Shown piece by piece: positions 1-11,820 of a DNA stretch of 64,000 nt (its first letter is position 1; every line of letters begins with the position of its first letter). The DNA is from Pictodentalium vernedei. Lineage: Eukaryota > Mollusca > Scaphopoda > Dentaliida > Dentaliidae. The notes under the pieces are model-generated. The model searched no databases, had not been told where the DNA came from, and saw only the letters and a program-made list of their open reading frames with translations. Where the stretch lies: positions 142,208,344 to 142,272,343 of the forward strand of contig CM062296.1 of NCBI GenBank assembly GCA_031216915.1. Reading direction: 5' to 3'. The translations under genes were made by a program, and so were the position numbers.

Positions 1-69
1 GGCCCTCCATACATTTGACATCTGTGCATGCGCAGTGTCCAGGAAGTACCTAAATTGCTGCCAAATACC
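1..69 (+). repeat. Left inverted terminal repeat of DIRS copy 1 (partial)
   Basis: These bases pair in reverse complement with about 6430-6493 near the element's right end. They include a TGCATGCGCAG core related to the perfect palindrome ACTGCGCATGCGCAGT in the ITRs of copies 2 and 3. The outer part is off the window. Confidence 0.8.
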
Positions 70-939
70 ATTCCTTGTTTGGCCCTCTGTCAGATAACAA
101 CAAACTGACTTTTGTGCTTTTAAATCTCAGTTTTAATGATGCCAGAAACAGATCAATGATGATTATGGTGGATCAGAGGATAGAATAGAATGATGGAAGG
201 AAGCAACAGTGGTTTTTTATGTTCAGGGCTGTAACTTTATAATTTTTTGACGAAATTATTTCTTGTTTCCCATTTTCGGGGCATGGCCTGATGTTATCAT
301 TCTTCCTAATGATTTTGCCACTGTTTGTTGAAGTGTTCCTTCCCTATCCTTCCTTGAAGCCCTCCAGTTAAACTCCCATGCTTTTTGGCCTTTTTACTGA
401 AATTTTTTAATTAAATTTCTTGGGAGTTTAACGTTTTTCACAGAATGTTTATTCTGTTTATGGTTACGTCCTCACCCTAGGGGTGTTTAGGCATTTGTGG
501 TCATGCATCATCCATCTGATGTATTGTATTTTCTTCTTATGAAGATCTTGCTTTGCATCGGATAGTTTTAAATTTGTTACTGACTTCGGGTCATATTTTC
601 TAATGCCTGAAGTCTTGTTTTCGGTTTTTCTGTCACGTTGTTTACATTGACGCTTCCTTATTTATGTAATTTTCATATGAATTAATCATGTTAGGACTAG
701 TATAAGATACATATTGTATTCCGGTAGTGTAGCCTTAATTTTTGGAAGTGAAAAAATTTGTTTGTCCACACTTGGACTCTATCGGGATCCATTTGGGCTC
801 ATGTCAAAAATTTTTCAAAATGTTTTTAATTTTTTTAAAATCTTTTTCGAATCATTTTTTTGATTAATGTTTTGATGTATCTTTTTCAGTTATTATTGGT
901 GGTTAGTGCGAGTACTGTCGACATTCATGTTTATTTAAA

Positions 940-3043
940 ATGAAAGCTTTTTGCTCAAATTGTAATTCGAGGAAGTCTTCCTCAGATTCACATGATTATT
1001 GTGTTTCTTGTAGTAGTGTACTCGCACCAATTCCTGTGCAACTTGTGTGAATTGGTACGTTGTTAGCGGCGAGAGGACAATGCCAGTCCTCTCGCCACAC
1101 AGTCACTCTGGCTTTTCAGTTTCCATTTCAGAGGAACAAGAACATGGTGATGGTTTCGTGACTCCGTCCGATAGTGTGCATCCGTCGTCGCATATTGATA
1201 GTCAGTGAGAGCTAGCGGCAAAAGTGCTCCTAAATATTTGGGCAATAAACCACGTGCCGGTAGTTACAAAGCCCTGTCGCCAGCTAGCTCGACCGGTGAA
1301 GCAGTGGGCACCACGACACCGGGTGTGTCCGTTGTGGTCGAGGAGAGGAAAAAGGGTAGAGCGAGCACTATAATATCTAAACAGGCTCACCCAGCGATGA
1401 TGGAAAAGAAGAAGCCAGTAAGTTTGACGGTCAGCCTGGCGAGGTCTGATAGGATCGCGAGCGAGAGAGTCCCCTCTCTTTATCAACAACATCTGGGGCC
1501 ATATGTTGTAGTACAGAACTTGCATCAAACGGAGCTTATGTTCACTCATCCGGTCCGTGACGCTCCATCAAATATACAGCCGGGGACGGCTATAAGAATG
1601 GCTTCCTCTGAAACTATTGAGCACACACGACCACACTTTGGCTATGGGACATTGGATATCCTGCCGGAATCGCCGAGAAAGGACCGCTCTTCCGCAAAAA
1701 AGTCACATCATCCGGTAGCCAAGGAAATGAGGCCTCGTTCGTTGGGACGTCCGCAGAAAAGAGCTGTCTCGGACACATGGTCCCAGGAGCAGCCAGCGGT
1801 CAAGCAACAAAAGACCGCTGCTCCTCAGGCCTCAGTAACGGACTTGCTGTCGCAAATTGTGCAGCTCATCGCAGCATCCCAGCAAAGTCAAGAGCAAACT
1901 ACGGCAGCCTCGGAACACGAGCTGTCCGATGACGCTGGGTCAGTCCAGTCATCTGCGCGCTCAGATGCAGAAGCCCGTGAGGATAATCTGATTCCATCGG
2001 ATGGTGAAAGGGAAATGGAGGATACGGACCCTTCCCTTTCGGAACAACACATGGTAGCGATGGATCTTATCCATCAATACTTTCCTGATCTTGTTCCAGA
2101 GAATCAGACTGCTGTGACTGCTCATAAGAAGCTGCTAGTGTCGTTAGACTCAGACTATATCCGGTCAAGGGAGGATGTCTTTTCCTTTTCGGTGCAGTCA
2201 AAACAAGTGTCACAGACCTTTGCTCTCCTTAACGACGCTATATTCAATCTTTCAAGCGGAAAGAAAAAAGGCAGCTTTTTATCTTCATCTTCCGTCTGTA
2301 TACCATCTATTGGACCGTGTCCATTTAAAACGGTAGGGGAACGTGTACAGAGAGTTCCTCTGCATTTAGATGAGCATGCTGAAGTCCTAGATATGGCCTT
2401 ACCTCCATCATTTTCAATTCGCTGGGATACTATTGAGATGGCAATTTCATCTGATGGAGCGAATTTGGACGCTATGTCTTACGCAGATCACCTGATGAGA
2501 GCTATGGCGCAGCGTCTCAATGGGAATGAATTTGAGGACGTTTGTACCTCTTTACGAGTTCTTTCCAGCGCTATAATGTTTACCACGTATAACTCCAGCC
2601 TTACAGTGGCTAATTTGGAGTTAGTTAGACGTGACGGAGCCCTTGCGTTGTCATCTTTGATAGATGACAGGGTGAAAAACTCTCTTAGAGTCGCTCCTGT
2701 ATCAGGACATGATATCTTCGACGATAAGCTTTCTTTGGTCTATGACCAAGCTACAAAGAAAGCGTCAAATACTCTACTCTTAAAGTCGGTGTCAAATAAA
2801 CCTACACCTGCAGAGAAGAGTAAGGCAGGAGGTTCTGGACAAAGATCGTTCAGGGGAAACTCCTCGCGAGGATTTAGAAGATCCTCTTATAATTACTCAC
2901 AAAATCGTCAATTTAGCAACTCAGGTCGGGGGCGTGGGTCTGGCCTAGGCAACCGGTCAGATGCCCCCAAGCCGGCGGGTCAAGGCTCATCACGGAGAGG
3001 ACATGGTTTCTCCTCCCATAGGCTTCGCAGGTCTTACAGGTGA
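940..3043 (+). pseudogene. gag: DIRS gag, copy 1 (frameshifted)
   Basis: This is the capsid-like gag gene of copy 1. The ATG at 940 matches the start chosen for copies 2 and 3 and begins the Cys-rich N-terminus (CSNCN...C..C). One base is lost near 1011 relative to copies 2 and 3. About 30 bases are missing near 1050, a TGA stands at 1206-1208, and a further frame change lies between about 1230 and 1275. From there a 590-residue stretch stays open to 3043. It covers the acidic/Ser region, the helical core (around LSEQHMVAMDLIHQYFPD) and an Arg/Gly/Ser-rich basic tail likely to bind nucleic acid. Family assignment rests on similarity to the intact gag at 50490-52589 and on its position upstream of RT. 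Confidence 0.85.
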
Positions 3044-3049
3044 TGGTCA

Positions 3050-4962
3050 GGACCTCTATTACGTCCCAGTTGGCGGAAGGTTATCAAGATTCGCGAGAAA
3101 CTGGATAACTATAACGGAAGATCGGTGGGTGTGAAGTGTGGTCTCGGAAGGACTAAAGCTGTCATTCTGAGCCAAGCCACAGCTAACACGAAGTCCGCAA
3201 TGGACTCACCTTCCGCCAAATCCTACAAAAAGAGAGTCTCTCCTCTCGGAGGTAAGGTCTCTCCTAGAAAAGGATGCAATAGAGGCTGTAGACTCACCTG
3301 TTCCTCGTACCGAAGCCAGACGGCTCGTTCCGACCAGTAATAACCTTGAGCTGGATAAACAAGCTTATCGTAGCTCCGAAGTTCTATATGGAAACCATTC
3401 GGTCAGTAAGGGCGAGCATACGAGTGAACGACTATGTGGCAAGCATAGATCTAAAAGATGCGTACTTTCATGTCATGATACATCCGGCATTCAGAAAGTA
3501 CCTACGGTTCGCCGTTCAAGGGATGGTATATCAGTTCCAAGCAATGTGCTTTGGCCTGAATCTAGCTCCCTGCGCATTCACTCGAATAATGAACTCGGTA
3601 ATGTCTTATTTCCGAGCTCATTCGTCTGCGGTAACGTCGGCTTACTTGGACGACATTCTTCAGAGGTACGGCAACAAAATTACTCTTCAGAACGATGTTC
3701 AGAGTCTGCTATTACTACTCTGACATCTCGGTTTCATCGTAAACGAGAAGAAGTCGGATCTAGCTCCGTCCAAGTCGTTCATTCACTTGGGGATGAGCTT
3801 CGAGACTCACAACAATTTGGTTCGTCTGCCATTACCCAGAGCGAAATTTGTCAGTTGTTATGCTCGCTTTTGTCTACACTCAGACGCATTAACAGAGAGG
3901 GAATTTATGCGACTGATGGGGCTGTACGAAATGGCCGCGGATCTCATTCCGATGGGTCGCTTACGCACATGTCCTTTCCAGATATTCTTTACTCAGAACT
4001 GGAGTGTGAAGATGCATTCGCTCGAAACCAATATTGTTTTAACGGACCAAGTAAAACAAAAGGTTCAGATTTGGGCAGATATTCAGTGGTTAACTCATGG
4101 AGTTCTGCTGCAACTGCCGGATCCGGCTTTCACGATTATGACGGATGCGAGTCAAACAGGTTGGGGCGCGACCCTGAATCTGACAGACTCAAAATGCCAG
4201 GGTCTTTGGGACCCAGAGTTCCTAGTAAAGCACATAATCGTTCACATTATAGAGAACGCTCATGTTCAAATATTGTCGGACAACTCGACAGTCGTAGCGT
4301 ACATAAGGAACCAGGAAGGCATGCATTCGATTCCGTTATACGAACTAACGGAAAGAATCCTTCTATTTGTCTTGGAACATCAAGTTCAACTATCAATCCG
4401 TCATATTCCGGGTCGTCTGAACGTACTAACAGATTCGCTCTCTCGGAAAGGTCGCCTGTTGCCTTCAGAGTGGACTCTCAACAAGCGAGTGTTCAGAGAG
4501 ATTTGATACCAGTGGGATCAACCTATGATAGACTTATTCACGACACACCTCAACAATCAGTTGCAGACTTACGTGTCCCCATGCTCAGATCCTTGAACGT
4601 ACGCAGTAGACGTTCTCTCAATTCCATGGGACAGAATAATAGAATACGCATATCCTCCAACTCCGTTAATTCAACAGATCGTGTTAAAGATCAAGCAATC
4701 TCATTGCAAGATTCTGTTAGTAGCATCTCTGTCGGCACAGAAACCATGGATCAATCTTTTCAGGTGTCTGTTATGGGACGTTCCCCTGAAGCTTCCTCCG
4801 CGGGAGGACCTTCTTTATCAGGGGAAGTCACGCGCACTGCATCACAATCCGCAGGGTCTCAACCTACACGTATTTCCGTTGTGCAGTCCTTGCATGATAA
4901 GCGTTTTACAGGACGAGCAGTGGATGCAATTTCTAACTGTAGGAGGTCCTCCTCTTCGCTGA
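3050..4962 (+). pseudogene. pol: DIRS pol, copy 1: RT, RNase H and methylase-like domains (broken)
   Basis: The reverse-transcriptase core is visible at 3346-3723, with SIDLKDAYFHV and the catalytic YLDD box. RNase H follows (MTDASQTGWGA, LSDNST, HIPGRLNVLTDSLSR). The Dam-methylase-like tail (MIDLFTTHLNNQL...) ends at 4962. Damage relative to copy 3: a ~35-bp deletion and frame change before 3346, TGA at 3721-3723 where copy 3 has CGA, a 39-bp deletion near 4245 that removes the RNase H glutamate segment (KEMMSIWLALRHW in copy 3), and TGA at 4504-4506 and 4594-4596. The gene cannot make an active polyprotein. The frame differs from both gag and the recombinase ORF, as in copy 3. Confidence 0.88.
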
Positions 4963-5918
4963 ATTATGCAGCAAAGTGGAGGATTTTCTTCCGTTGGTGT
5001 AAGGATCAGCCGATAGACGTTTAGGATCCATCCATACCAGACATTGCAAATTTTCTGGTCTACTTGTTTAACGTTCTCAAACTGCAGCCCATCACTATTA
5101 AGGGCTATAGTTCTATGCTATCAGACACTTACGCACATCATGGTAATTTGGATATCGGATCTAATACTTCTTTATCCAAACTAGTTAGAAATTTCTCTGT
5201 TAATAGACCTAGAACTCTCAGATCAATTTCGAAGTGGAATTTAGCTTGGGTTCTATTGAAGCTCAAAGAATCTCCATTTGAGCCGTTAGACTTAGTAGAG
5301 TTCAAATTCTTGACCTATAAAACAGCTTTTCTCTTAGCCTTTGCTTCCGCTAGAAGAGTTAGTGAACTCCATGCGCTATCAGTTGACGAGTCTCACTCTC
5401 GTAGTTTTGGGAATACCATCACTTTATCTACACAAGTGGGATTTTTGTCTAAGAATCAAATTCCTAATGTGCGGCCTGAGCCTATTATCATAAAGGCTCT
5501 GCCGTCTATGGACAACCGTAGACCTTTGCTGTGTCCAGTCAAGGCTATGCGCATATATAAGCGTCAATCAGAATTTATTAGGAAAGGAAGGAAACGCTTC
5601 TTTCTATCATTAATGCCTAACAGAAAAGATATTTCTGTTCAGTCTATTGCTAGATGGATTCAATTGGCAATACGTCTTGCCTGTGATAATCTGTCTCCAG
5701 ATCAGTGTTCTGTTAATAAGATTTCAGTGCATGAAGTTAGAGCGCTGTCAACTTCTTGTGCCTATTCTAACAGTATAGCTATTACTGATCTCGTGAAAGC
5801 TGCGTACTGGACACAGCCTTCTACATTCACTAAGTTTTACCTTAGAAATATAGAGTCCATCTCCGGTGACCTTAGAAGTTTAGGTCCTTTATCCGTTGCT
5901 CAGAATGTCGTCCACTAA
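3546..5918 (+). pseudogene. DIRS tyrosine recombinase ORF, copy 1 (one TAG)
   Basis: This frame is open from 3546 to 5024, overlapping pol, then meets a TAG at 5022-5024 and reopens to 5918. The 3' part is a tyrosine recombinase, which integrates the circular DIRS DNA. It has an N-terminal core-binding region (SLNYAAKWRIFFRWC just before the TAG). The catalytic set is the arginine in SARRVSEL, the HEVR box (HxxR), and the tyrosine in TKFYLRNI. All catalytic residues are present. The TAG falls where copy 3 reads DIFDPS. The open overlap upstream is Ser/Arg-rich with no recognised domain. Confidence 0.87.
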
Positions 5919-6259
5919 AGGTTTACAGCTATAGTTATTTAGGCTTTCCGTTCCTGCATTGACGCTGTTCCTCTGCCCTCTTCATGTTGCGGTTATGTGC
6001 CCCAGAACAAGGGGAAGGAGGGGGGACGGTTTTCCCTTAATATCATCTGGCTTTATAGTGAGAAGCAAGGGAAGGCCTCCTCTGGTGTCAGTAGTTCCGA
6101 GTCGGTACTGGGATGGTTTTAATGTGTAGCTCAGTGGAAGCAATTATGATGTCATTTATGTAATATTTTTGAAGTGTAGCTTGGTGTGAAGCATTTGTAT
6201 ATGCACGTGTCAAGCGAGCGTTAATATACAATCCTCGGACACTTTTCCTATTTACCATT

Positions 6260-6348
6260 CAGCTATGTCTGTGCCATTGGTTACTGTGTAAAAATATGAC
6301 AAATTCATTGTAATTTAAATATTTTTATACTTACCAATGGCCCAGACG
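6260..6348 (+). repeat. Internal complementary region of DIRS copy 1
   Basis: The stretch reads AGCTATGTCTGTGCCATTGG..., an AT-rich linker, then TTTTTATACTTACCAATGGC. By analogy with copies 2 and 3, its first part is the complement of the (unseen) left terminus. Its second part is the complement of this copy's right terminus at about 6590-6640. In DIRS elements the ICR is thought to template joining of the two ends into a circle. Confidence 0.75.
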
Positions 6349-6429
6349 GGTATGGCCCTCCCATGGAGTGGGCACTCATACCTCCCCGCTGATTATAACA
6401 TTTAGCAGGCACTGTAGAAGGAATTATAT

Positions 6430-6640
6430 TTGGTGGCAATTTCGGTACTTCCTCGACACTGCGCATACACAGATGTTAAATGTATGGAGGGCCACATAGG
6501 ACATGAAATTTTCTGTTCTGTATGCAAATTTTGGGGATTGGGGGCAAAATTTGTGTTTGGCCCTGGATATTTTAGAGTTAGCACCAACTATGTCTGGGCC
6601 ATTGGTAAGTAAAAAAATATACAAATTACTACGAATTTAT
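6430..6640 (+). repeat. Right inverted terminal repeat of DIRS copy 1
   Basis: Reverse complement of bases 1-69 and of the missing outer left terminus. It ends with the ...GTCTGGGCCATTGGTAAGTA motif shared by copies 2, 3 and 4, then an AT-rich end near 6640 that joins the satellite. Confidence 0.8.
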
Positions 6641-7372
6641 CATTTTCCAACGATAAAAGTGGTTCCACTGGAATCACCTGGGGCCAAATCAAAATTCCGA
6701 AACCTTTATGCACATTTAGAGATGTTACCTGAACACCTTAACATAGTTTTAATGTTTCGAATTAAATACCGTATGAGCCTTTCGATGAAAACTGATTTTC
6801 TAACGATAAAAGTGGTTCCTCTGGAACCACCTGGGGCCAAATCAAAATTCCGAAACCTTCATGCACATTCTAGTGATGCTACCTGAACACCTTAGCATAG
6901 TTTAAAAAGTTTCGAATTAATACCCTAGGAGCCTTTCGATGAAAACTAATTTTCCAACGATAAAAGTGGTTCCACTGAAACCACCTGGGGGCAAATCAAA
7001 ATTCCGACACCTTCATGCACATCTAGAGATGTTACCTGAACACCTTAGCATAGTTTTAACTTTTCTAATTAAATACCCTAGAGCCTTTCGATGAAAACTG
7101 ATTTTCTAACAATAAAAGTGGTTCCACTGGAACCACCTGGGCCAAATCAAAATTCCGAAACCTTCATGCACATCTAGAGATGTTACCTGAACACCTTAGC
7201 ATAGTTTTAACGTTTCGAATTAAATACCCTAGGAGCCTTTCGATTAAAACTGATTTTCCAACGATAAAAGTGGTTCCACTGAAACCACCTGGGGCCAAAT
7301 CAAAATTCCGAAACTTTCATGCACATCTAGAGTTGCTACCTGAACACATTAGCATAGTTTAAACGTTTCGAA
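6641..7372 (+). repeat. ~153-bp satellite array, left block
   Basis: About five head-to-tail units with a period near 153 bp (the AGTGGTTCC word recurs at about 6658, 6811, 6964, 7120 and 7270). Each unit carries CCTAGGAGCCTTTCGATG, AAAGTGGTTCCACTGGAACC (partly palindromic), GGGGCCAAATCAAAATTCCG and CTGAACACCTTAGCATAG. Short open frames across it (for example 7180-7362) are by-products of the repeat. The same array continues at 11821. Confidence 0.9.
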
Positions 7373-7559
7373 CAGACATGTTAACCTCCAGAATAATTTT
7401 TCAGGGAACCTGAGGGTGATTTTCAGGGAAATGGGATGGATTTCAGGGAACAGTTCGCGCGGGGACAAAATAAAAGAAAAAACTTGTGAATTTTCAGCTC
7501 ATGGACCACTATTAACACCAGGTTATATCCAGAACTAGTTGTCAACTATGCTGATGCAT

Positions 7560-7680
7560 TTATGCTATGTTAAAAAATCATAACATAACTGTTGATTTGC
7601 CCCCCCCCCCGGATCCTCTTCCTCATTAGCCCCCCCCCCCCCCCACCACCACCACCACCACCCACCCACCCACACTGTCC
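7560..7680. repeat. C-rich homopolymer and (CCA)n/(CCCA)n low complexity
   Basis: Runs of ten or more C are followed by CCACCACCACC and CCCACCCACCC. The proline-rich frame through it (7592-7819) is a low-complexity artefact, not a gene. Confidence 0.85.
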
Positions 7681-7824
7681 CACAGAGCACCTCCACCTGT
7701 GGTTTGCTCTTATCAAAGTCTGCTTAGCTAATAATTTCCCAAGTCTGGAAATGTTAACAGGAAAAGATGTCCTAATATTCAGTTACTTCAAGAACATAGG
7801 TATGGAAAGCCGGTTGTGACATGC

Positions 7825-7965
7825 GAATTGCGAAATGCGAATAACAAAATGCCAATAATAAAACGCAAATACGTTTTTTCGAAATGCGAATTGCGAAATG
7901 CGAATTGTGAAATGCTAAATGCGAATTGCGAAATGCGAATTGGGAAATGCTAATTAAATTCTGAT
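7825..7965. repeat. Array of GCGAAATGCGAATT words
   Basis: Roughly eight imperfect copies of a 14-16-bp word built on GCGAAATGCGAATT. No matching inverted array was found on the other side, so it may be one surviving end of a MULE-like element of the type seen at 9017, 18676 and 24942. Confidence 0.7.
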
Positions 7966-8395
7966 ATATATCACTAAAAAGTGTTGCTTGACGCCGACTG
8001 TGACTCAGGAAAATATGTAGGTGGAAAATATTATAGTTTAGGCCCTATACACCGTTTTACTGGATTATTAAAGAATGCACTATATCCAACTGTGAAACTA
8101 TTTTTATGTTTTTTAATCCAACAAAATTTAGAAAACGTGTCCAAACAAATCGAAGAGGTTGACTTTTTAAAACGAAACTGTTAACGAAAGGAGTAGAGAA
8201 TATTCGAAATTCCAGTTTCCAGTAGGCCACCTCGCCTGGGGAATCGGTCATCGCAGCCTGAGAATCATTGAGAACAAGAGTTTTGCACCCCCCCCCCCCC
8301 CCAAGTTTTAAAAATTCTCGCTCAAATAACGTCAACGAGCAGAGTTGAATGGACACAATGGCGAGAACCTGTCCCCAATGTCCTGGCGTCTGGGC

Positions 8396-8859
8396 CAGTG
8401 GCGTAGCCGGGGGGGGGGGGGGGGGCTGGAGGCTCAGGTCAACCTAAAGCTTTAGCATCCCCCACCTAAATAAAAAAAAAAAAATATTGACCCAAATGCT
8501 CTCCAATATAGGGCTACACAGGCTACAATTGCTTCATATTCAATCTTGGAGTACTAAATTTTGCAAAATTTTCTCGGAGAAGGCCTTGTCCAAACTAGCC
8601 CCCCCCCCTGGTCGTCACCCGCCTCTTCCCAGGTCCTTGTACTAACTGGGCCTCCGGTCGTTACCCCCCTCTTCCCACTTCCATGAAGGGAAGTGGGAGG
8701 AGGGGTAACGACGGGAGGGTGCTAGCTTGGACCAGGCAAGGACCCCCGAAACCCCACAACATTACAAATATCATGGTATGCCCCCGCCCCCACAAAAAAA
8801 ATGGCTAGAAATGGCTATCCACCCACCCCCTCAATTATAGAATCCTGGCTACGCCCCTG
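8396..8859. mobile_element. Non-autonomous element with GGCGTAGCC termini (poly-G/C MITE)
   Basis: The left end CAGTGGCGTAGCCGGG is the inverted match of the right end GGCTACGCCCCTG. Long G and C runs lie inside. CAGNGGCGTAGCC ends are common in animal hAT-like MITEs. I could not see a clean target duplication. A related but incomplete copy lies at 14470-15025, and a version with CAGGCGCGTAGCC ends is at 16061-16968. Confidence 0.6.
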
Positions 8860-9155
8860 AACAAATAGGAGTCGAAATAATAATAAAACTCAAGTGCTCT
8901 GTCCAGCGTTTCTTTGTAATTTTTTTTGTTTCTTTTTAATCTGGTCATATTGACCTACGTATCCATAGGAGAGCTATGCTGTTTTATACAGATGCGGCAC
9001 TGCGATGAGCAAAAATTGACGGGGTCTGGACGATTCGGACCATGTACGATTCGGACCAGATTTTTTTTGGACGATTCGGACCAGATGTATGGACGATTCG
9101 GACCAGATAGCTGGACGATTCGGACCAGATGTCTGGACGATTCGGACCAGATGGC

Positions 9156-9470
9156 TGGACGATTCGGACCACATTAATGTTTCCCAAATCGCCCATTGAT
9201 TTACACAATATGAACCAAATCTCATTTATAAATGACATTTATAAACGGGTTGGGTTCATTTTGTGTAAATTATTGGACGATCGAGACAACGTGACGGGTT
9301 CAAATTTTCTGGACGATTCGGACCACATTAATGCTTCCCAAAATCGCCCATTGATTTATACAATATGAACCAAATCTCGTTTATAAATGACATTTATAAA
9401 TGGGTTGGGTTCATTTTGTGTAAATTATTGGACGATATATTTTTTAACCCATGTGGACAAATTATTGGAT
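9156..9470 (+). repeat. ~155-bp tandem duplication next to the MULE left array
   Basis: Two units each begin GGACGATTCGGACCACATTA and run through AATCGCCCATTGATTTA and GGGTTGGGTTCATTTTGTG. The second starts about 155 bp after the first, near 9311. Short frames on both strands here are repeat artefacts. Confidence 0.8.
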
Positions 9471-9813
9471 GATAAAAAAAGCAACAACTTCAAAGACAGT
9501 TTACCAGACTTTTATTAATATAACAATCCAGCGCTCGAAACTGATAATAATCCGATAAATCTTACACGCCAACATGGACACAATTTCAATCCTTGCTTTT
9601 TAACAATAAGAGGTCAAATTTTGCTTTTATTTTATTATATCTTGTTTGTCAGAGCTCAGCGACCTCTGTCAAACAAGATACAATAGAATTAAAACTATAG
9701 CACACATAAGTAGCACAAATGGCACAAAACGGAACGGTTCCATTGCTTATTATGCATAAAAATATTCCCAAAAGATTAAACACATAAAATCCTGTACATT
9801 TGATAAAAATACG

Positions 9814-10714
9814 TCAGCATGGACAATACAATTTACTACATTTTTTTAAAAAGTCACTTGTTGTTATTTCTTTTTTGGCGTATCTTTCCCACAGTTCCAT
9901 TAATTTTCCCTGCGTGACTTCCGTTCTCCTTTTTTGCAGCCGTTTCAGTTTCCCTTCTTTAATTAACTGACACTGGTTGGGTATGGCCCGTGCCTCGTCG
10001 AATAGCAAAGTTACAAGTAAATAGAAGGGCAAATTGGCCTTTTTCGCCATACGGTTCAGTCTGAAATGCCATCCTTCGACATCGTTGTTTGTACGAATGG
10101 ACACTCCACGCTGAAATTGGCCACGATGAATTTTCGATCCAGGTTTCAACATAATCAAAGAAGTTCAGTAGTTGTGTGGCATCATTGCTGACCTTGTGAC
10201 GTAGCTCTTCAAAGGCAGATCTGATATCTTCAGGGGGGGAGCAATGGTAGAGCAAACATTTTCCTAAGTAGCTTATGGGCACTGTCTCTTGAGGCATAAG
10301 TAGTCTGAAACATAAAAGAAATGAAACGTTAACCCTACCCATCCCGGGTACGCGACAAAATCTTTTCATCAACTCAAGCTATTATATACCAACTCGTCCA
10401 ACAAATCGGACCCTACCTATTGGCTAACAAAATCTTAACACTCTGACCAGAATCTTTCACTCACTCACTCACTCACTCACAAAAATACTAAGATAATTAC
10501 CTTTTTGTAATCTTTCTTGCTCTTTCCTGACATTATGCAGAAGCACAGGGGTAACTGTTTTTACATTCTCTCCTGACTTGACAAAGGCATGTATAGAAAG
10601 CAGTTGCGTGAATGGTGCCATGACGACTTTGAATGTTCCGTCTGTATACCACGTTTTGGCATTCGCAAGGAGCTCTTTTTGGGCCACGTTTAAGCGTGAG
10701 ATAATTCTAAACAA
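9814..10714 (-). pseudogene. MULE transposase (two exons, frameshifted, 5' truncated)
   Basis: Reading right to left, exon A (10714 down to 10501) holds TWYTDGTFKVVMAPFTQL, the start of the MULE DDE domain with its first Asp, followed by IHAFVKSG. It ends at an AAG|GTAATT donor. A ~196-bp intron (10500-10305) ends in a TTTCAG acceptor. Exon B continues (PEDIRSAFEELRHKVSND, TWIENSSWP) and needs one frame change near 10100 to reach RTNNDVEGWHFRLNRMAK, the typical C-terminal MULE block. It terminates at 9814. The N-terminus is missing because exon A runs straight into the terminal array. This looks like an internally deleted, dead copy. The intron call is inferred from splice motifs. Confidence 0.8.
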
Positions 10715-11820
10715 GTTTTACATCATATTAAATATGGTCCGAATCGTCCAGACTTCTGGTCCGAATCGTCCAACTATCTGGTCCGAATCGTCCAGCTATC
10801 TGGTCCGAATCGTCCATACATCTGGTCCGAATCGTCCAAAAAAAATCTGGTCCGAATCGTACATGGTCCGAATTGTCCATACTCCGTCATTGACAACATC
10901 ATCAACAAAATTGCGAGCGCCACTTCCTCAAATTTCATTCTGGTTTACATTTAAAGTGCAATTTGCTGTTTCCTCGCGATTACTATTCTGTATCTTCACT
11001 GCGCATGTCACACTATTCCATGTAATCCGGAATGGACTACGGAAACATAAGCCTGGTCAAACTTCATGCATGTGGGACGTTTGTGCCCTACACAAAACTT
11101 TTCTTTTCATCATTGAAACATTTTTTTTTAATTCCATTTTAATTCCATTCGAAATTTTCTGGGTACAGATGACCAACAGTTAACAGTTCTGTAGTCAGCA
11201 CAACAGAATGAATGTAGTGTTAGAAAATAAGTTCACGAGTTCATTGTGTTTAAATATGCAGACATAATTTTTTGGCATCCTAAGCGACTTTAACCTACTT
11301 TTAAACTGTGCTAAATCGTTGTTGTTTACGTTTTGATTTTGGAAAAGGGATGAGAATTAAAGCTATTCTGTGAAGGAAAAAATAAATATATATTATTTAA
11401 TTCCTTTTCATATATTTTAATTTCCAAAAACTGCATTTAAATGAAGGTGGAGTTTTCAATTTTTTGAAAGTAAGTCACCTATTAGGCTATTTTCACTTCG
11501 ACACTCGCACATTGATCATGAATCTCCGAAGAAAAAACACAGAAATAAACACGAACACAGTTGAAATATATATCATAAAATACCCTTTTCTTAAATAAAT
11601 TTAAGTTAAATCCATATTTTAATGCTTTGTGGGTTTTTACCAGAGTTTGAAATGCATGTGATTTGACTCCGAACGTTTTTCATAAGTTACAACGTGAACG
11701 AAATATTTGACTGTTGTTTTCCAGGATTTTTGGTCCAAAACTGATTCCCGTCCGGGAGGCCGGGAACTACACTGAAATTCCGAGATTTTCCCGGGCATTC
11801 CGGGAGAGTTAACATGTCTG

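Larger units (their letters stand above)
1..6640 (+). mobile_element. DIRS-type tyrosine-recombinase retrotransposon, copy 1 (decayed, left end outside window)
   Basis: The segment carries, in order, a partial left inverted terminal repeat, gag, pol (RT, RNase H, methylase-like), a tyrosine recombinase, an internal complementary region and a right inverted terminal repeat. This order and the ICR define DIRS elements. Bases 1-69 are the reverse complement of about 6430-6493, so the window opens inside the left repeat and the true left end is missing. The right end lies near 6640, where the flank becomes the ~153-bp satellite. Copy 1 is clearly more diverged from copies 2 and 3 than they are from each other. 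It has frameshifts, TGA and TAG stops and small deletions, so it is probably old and immobile. Confidence 0.9.
9017..10885 (-). mobile_element. MULE-type transposon with inverted arrays of TGGACGATTCGGACC words
   Basis: At 9017-9170 a ~20-bp word (TGGACGATTCGGACCAGA) repeats about seven times. The reverse-complement array occupies 10733-10885 with the same internal order, including the poly-T spacer, so these are terminal inverted repeats made of tandem words. Between them is a broken MULE transposase on the minus strand. Exact ends and target duplication were not resolved. A ~155-bp tandem duplication (about 9156-9470) follows the left array. Confidence 0.75.
7373..11820. mobile_element. hAT-like DNA transposon inserted in the satellite
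   Basis: The ends are inverted: CAGACATGTTAAC at 7373 and its complement ending at 11820. The insertion is flanked by the 8-bp direct repeat GTTTCGAA (7365-7372 and 11821-11828), which is single in uninterrupted satellite units. An 8-bp duplication with CAG-initial ends fits the hAT superfamily, though no hAT transposase is recognisable inside. The 4448-bp body holds a GCGAA-word array (7825-7960), a poly-G/C MITE (8396-8859) and a MULE (about 9017-10885). It is therefore a nest rather than one intact element. Confidence 0.75.

Noticed and set aside
7592-7819. Small proline-rich protein
   Set aside because: The proline run is a poly-C and CCA tract; the rest has no conserved features.
9017-9180. 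CRISPR-like array of ~20-bp repeats
   Set aside because: The repeats are directly abutting with almost no unique spacers, occur in a eukaryotic transposon, and have an inverted partner array at 10733-10885.
8926-9368. Proteins with repeated FGPDSWTIRT and SESSSHLVRIV-type units on both strands
   Set aside because: They are translations of the 20-bp terminal word array in different frames.
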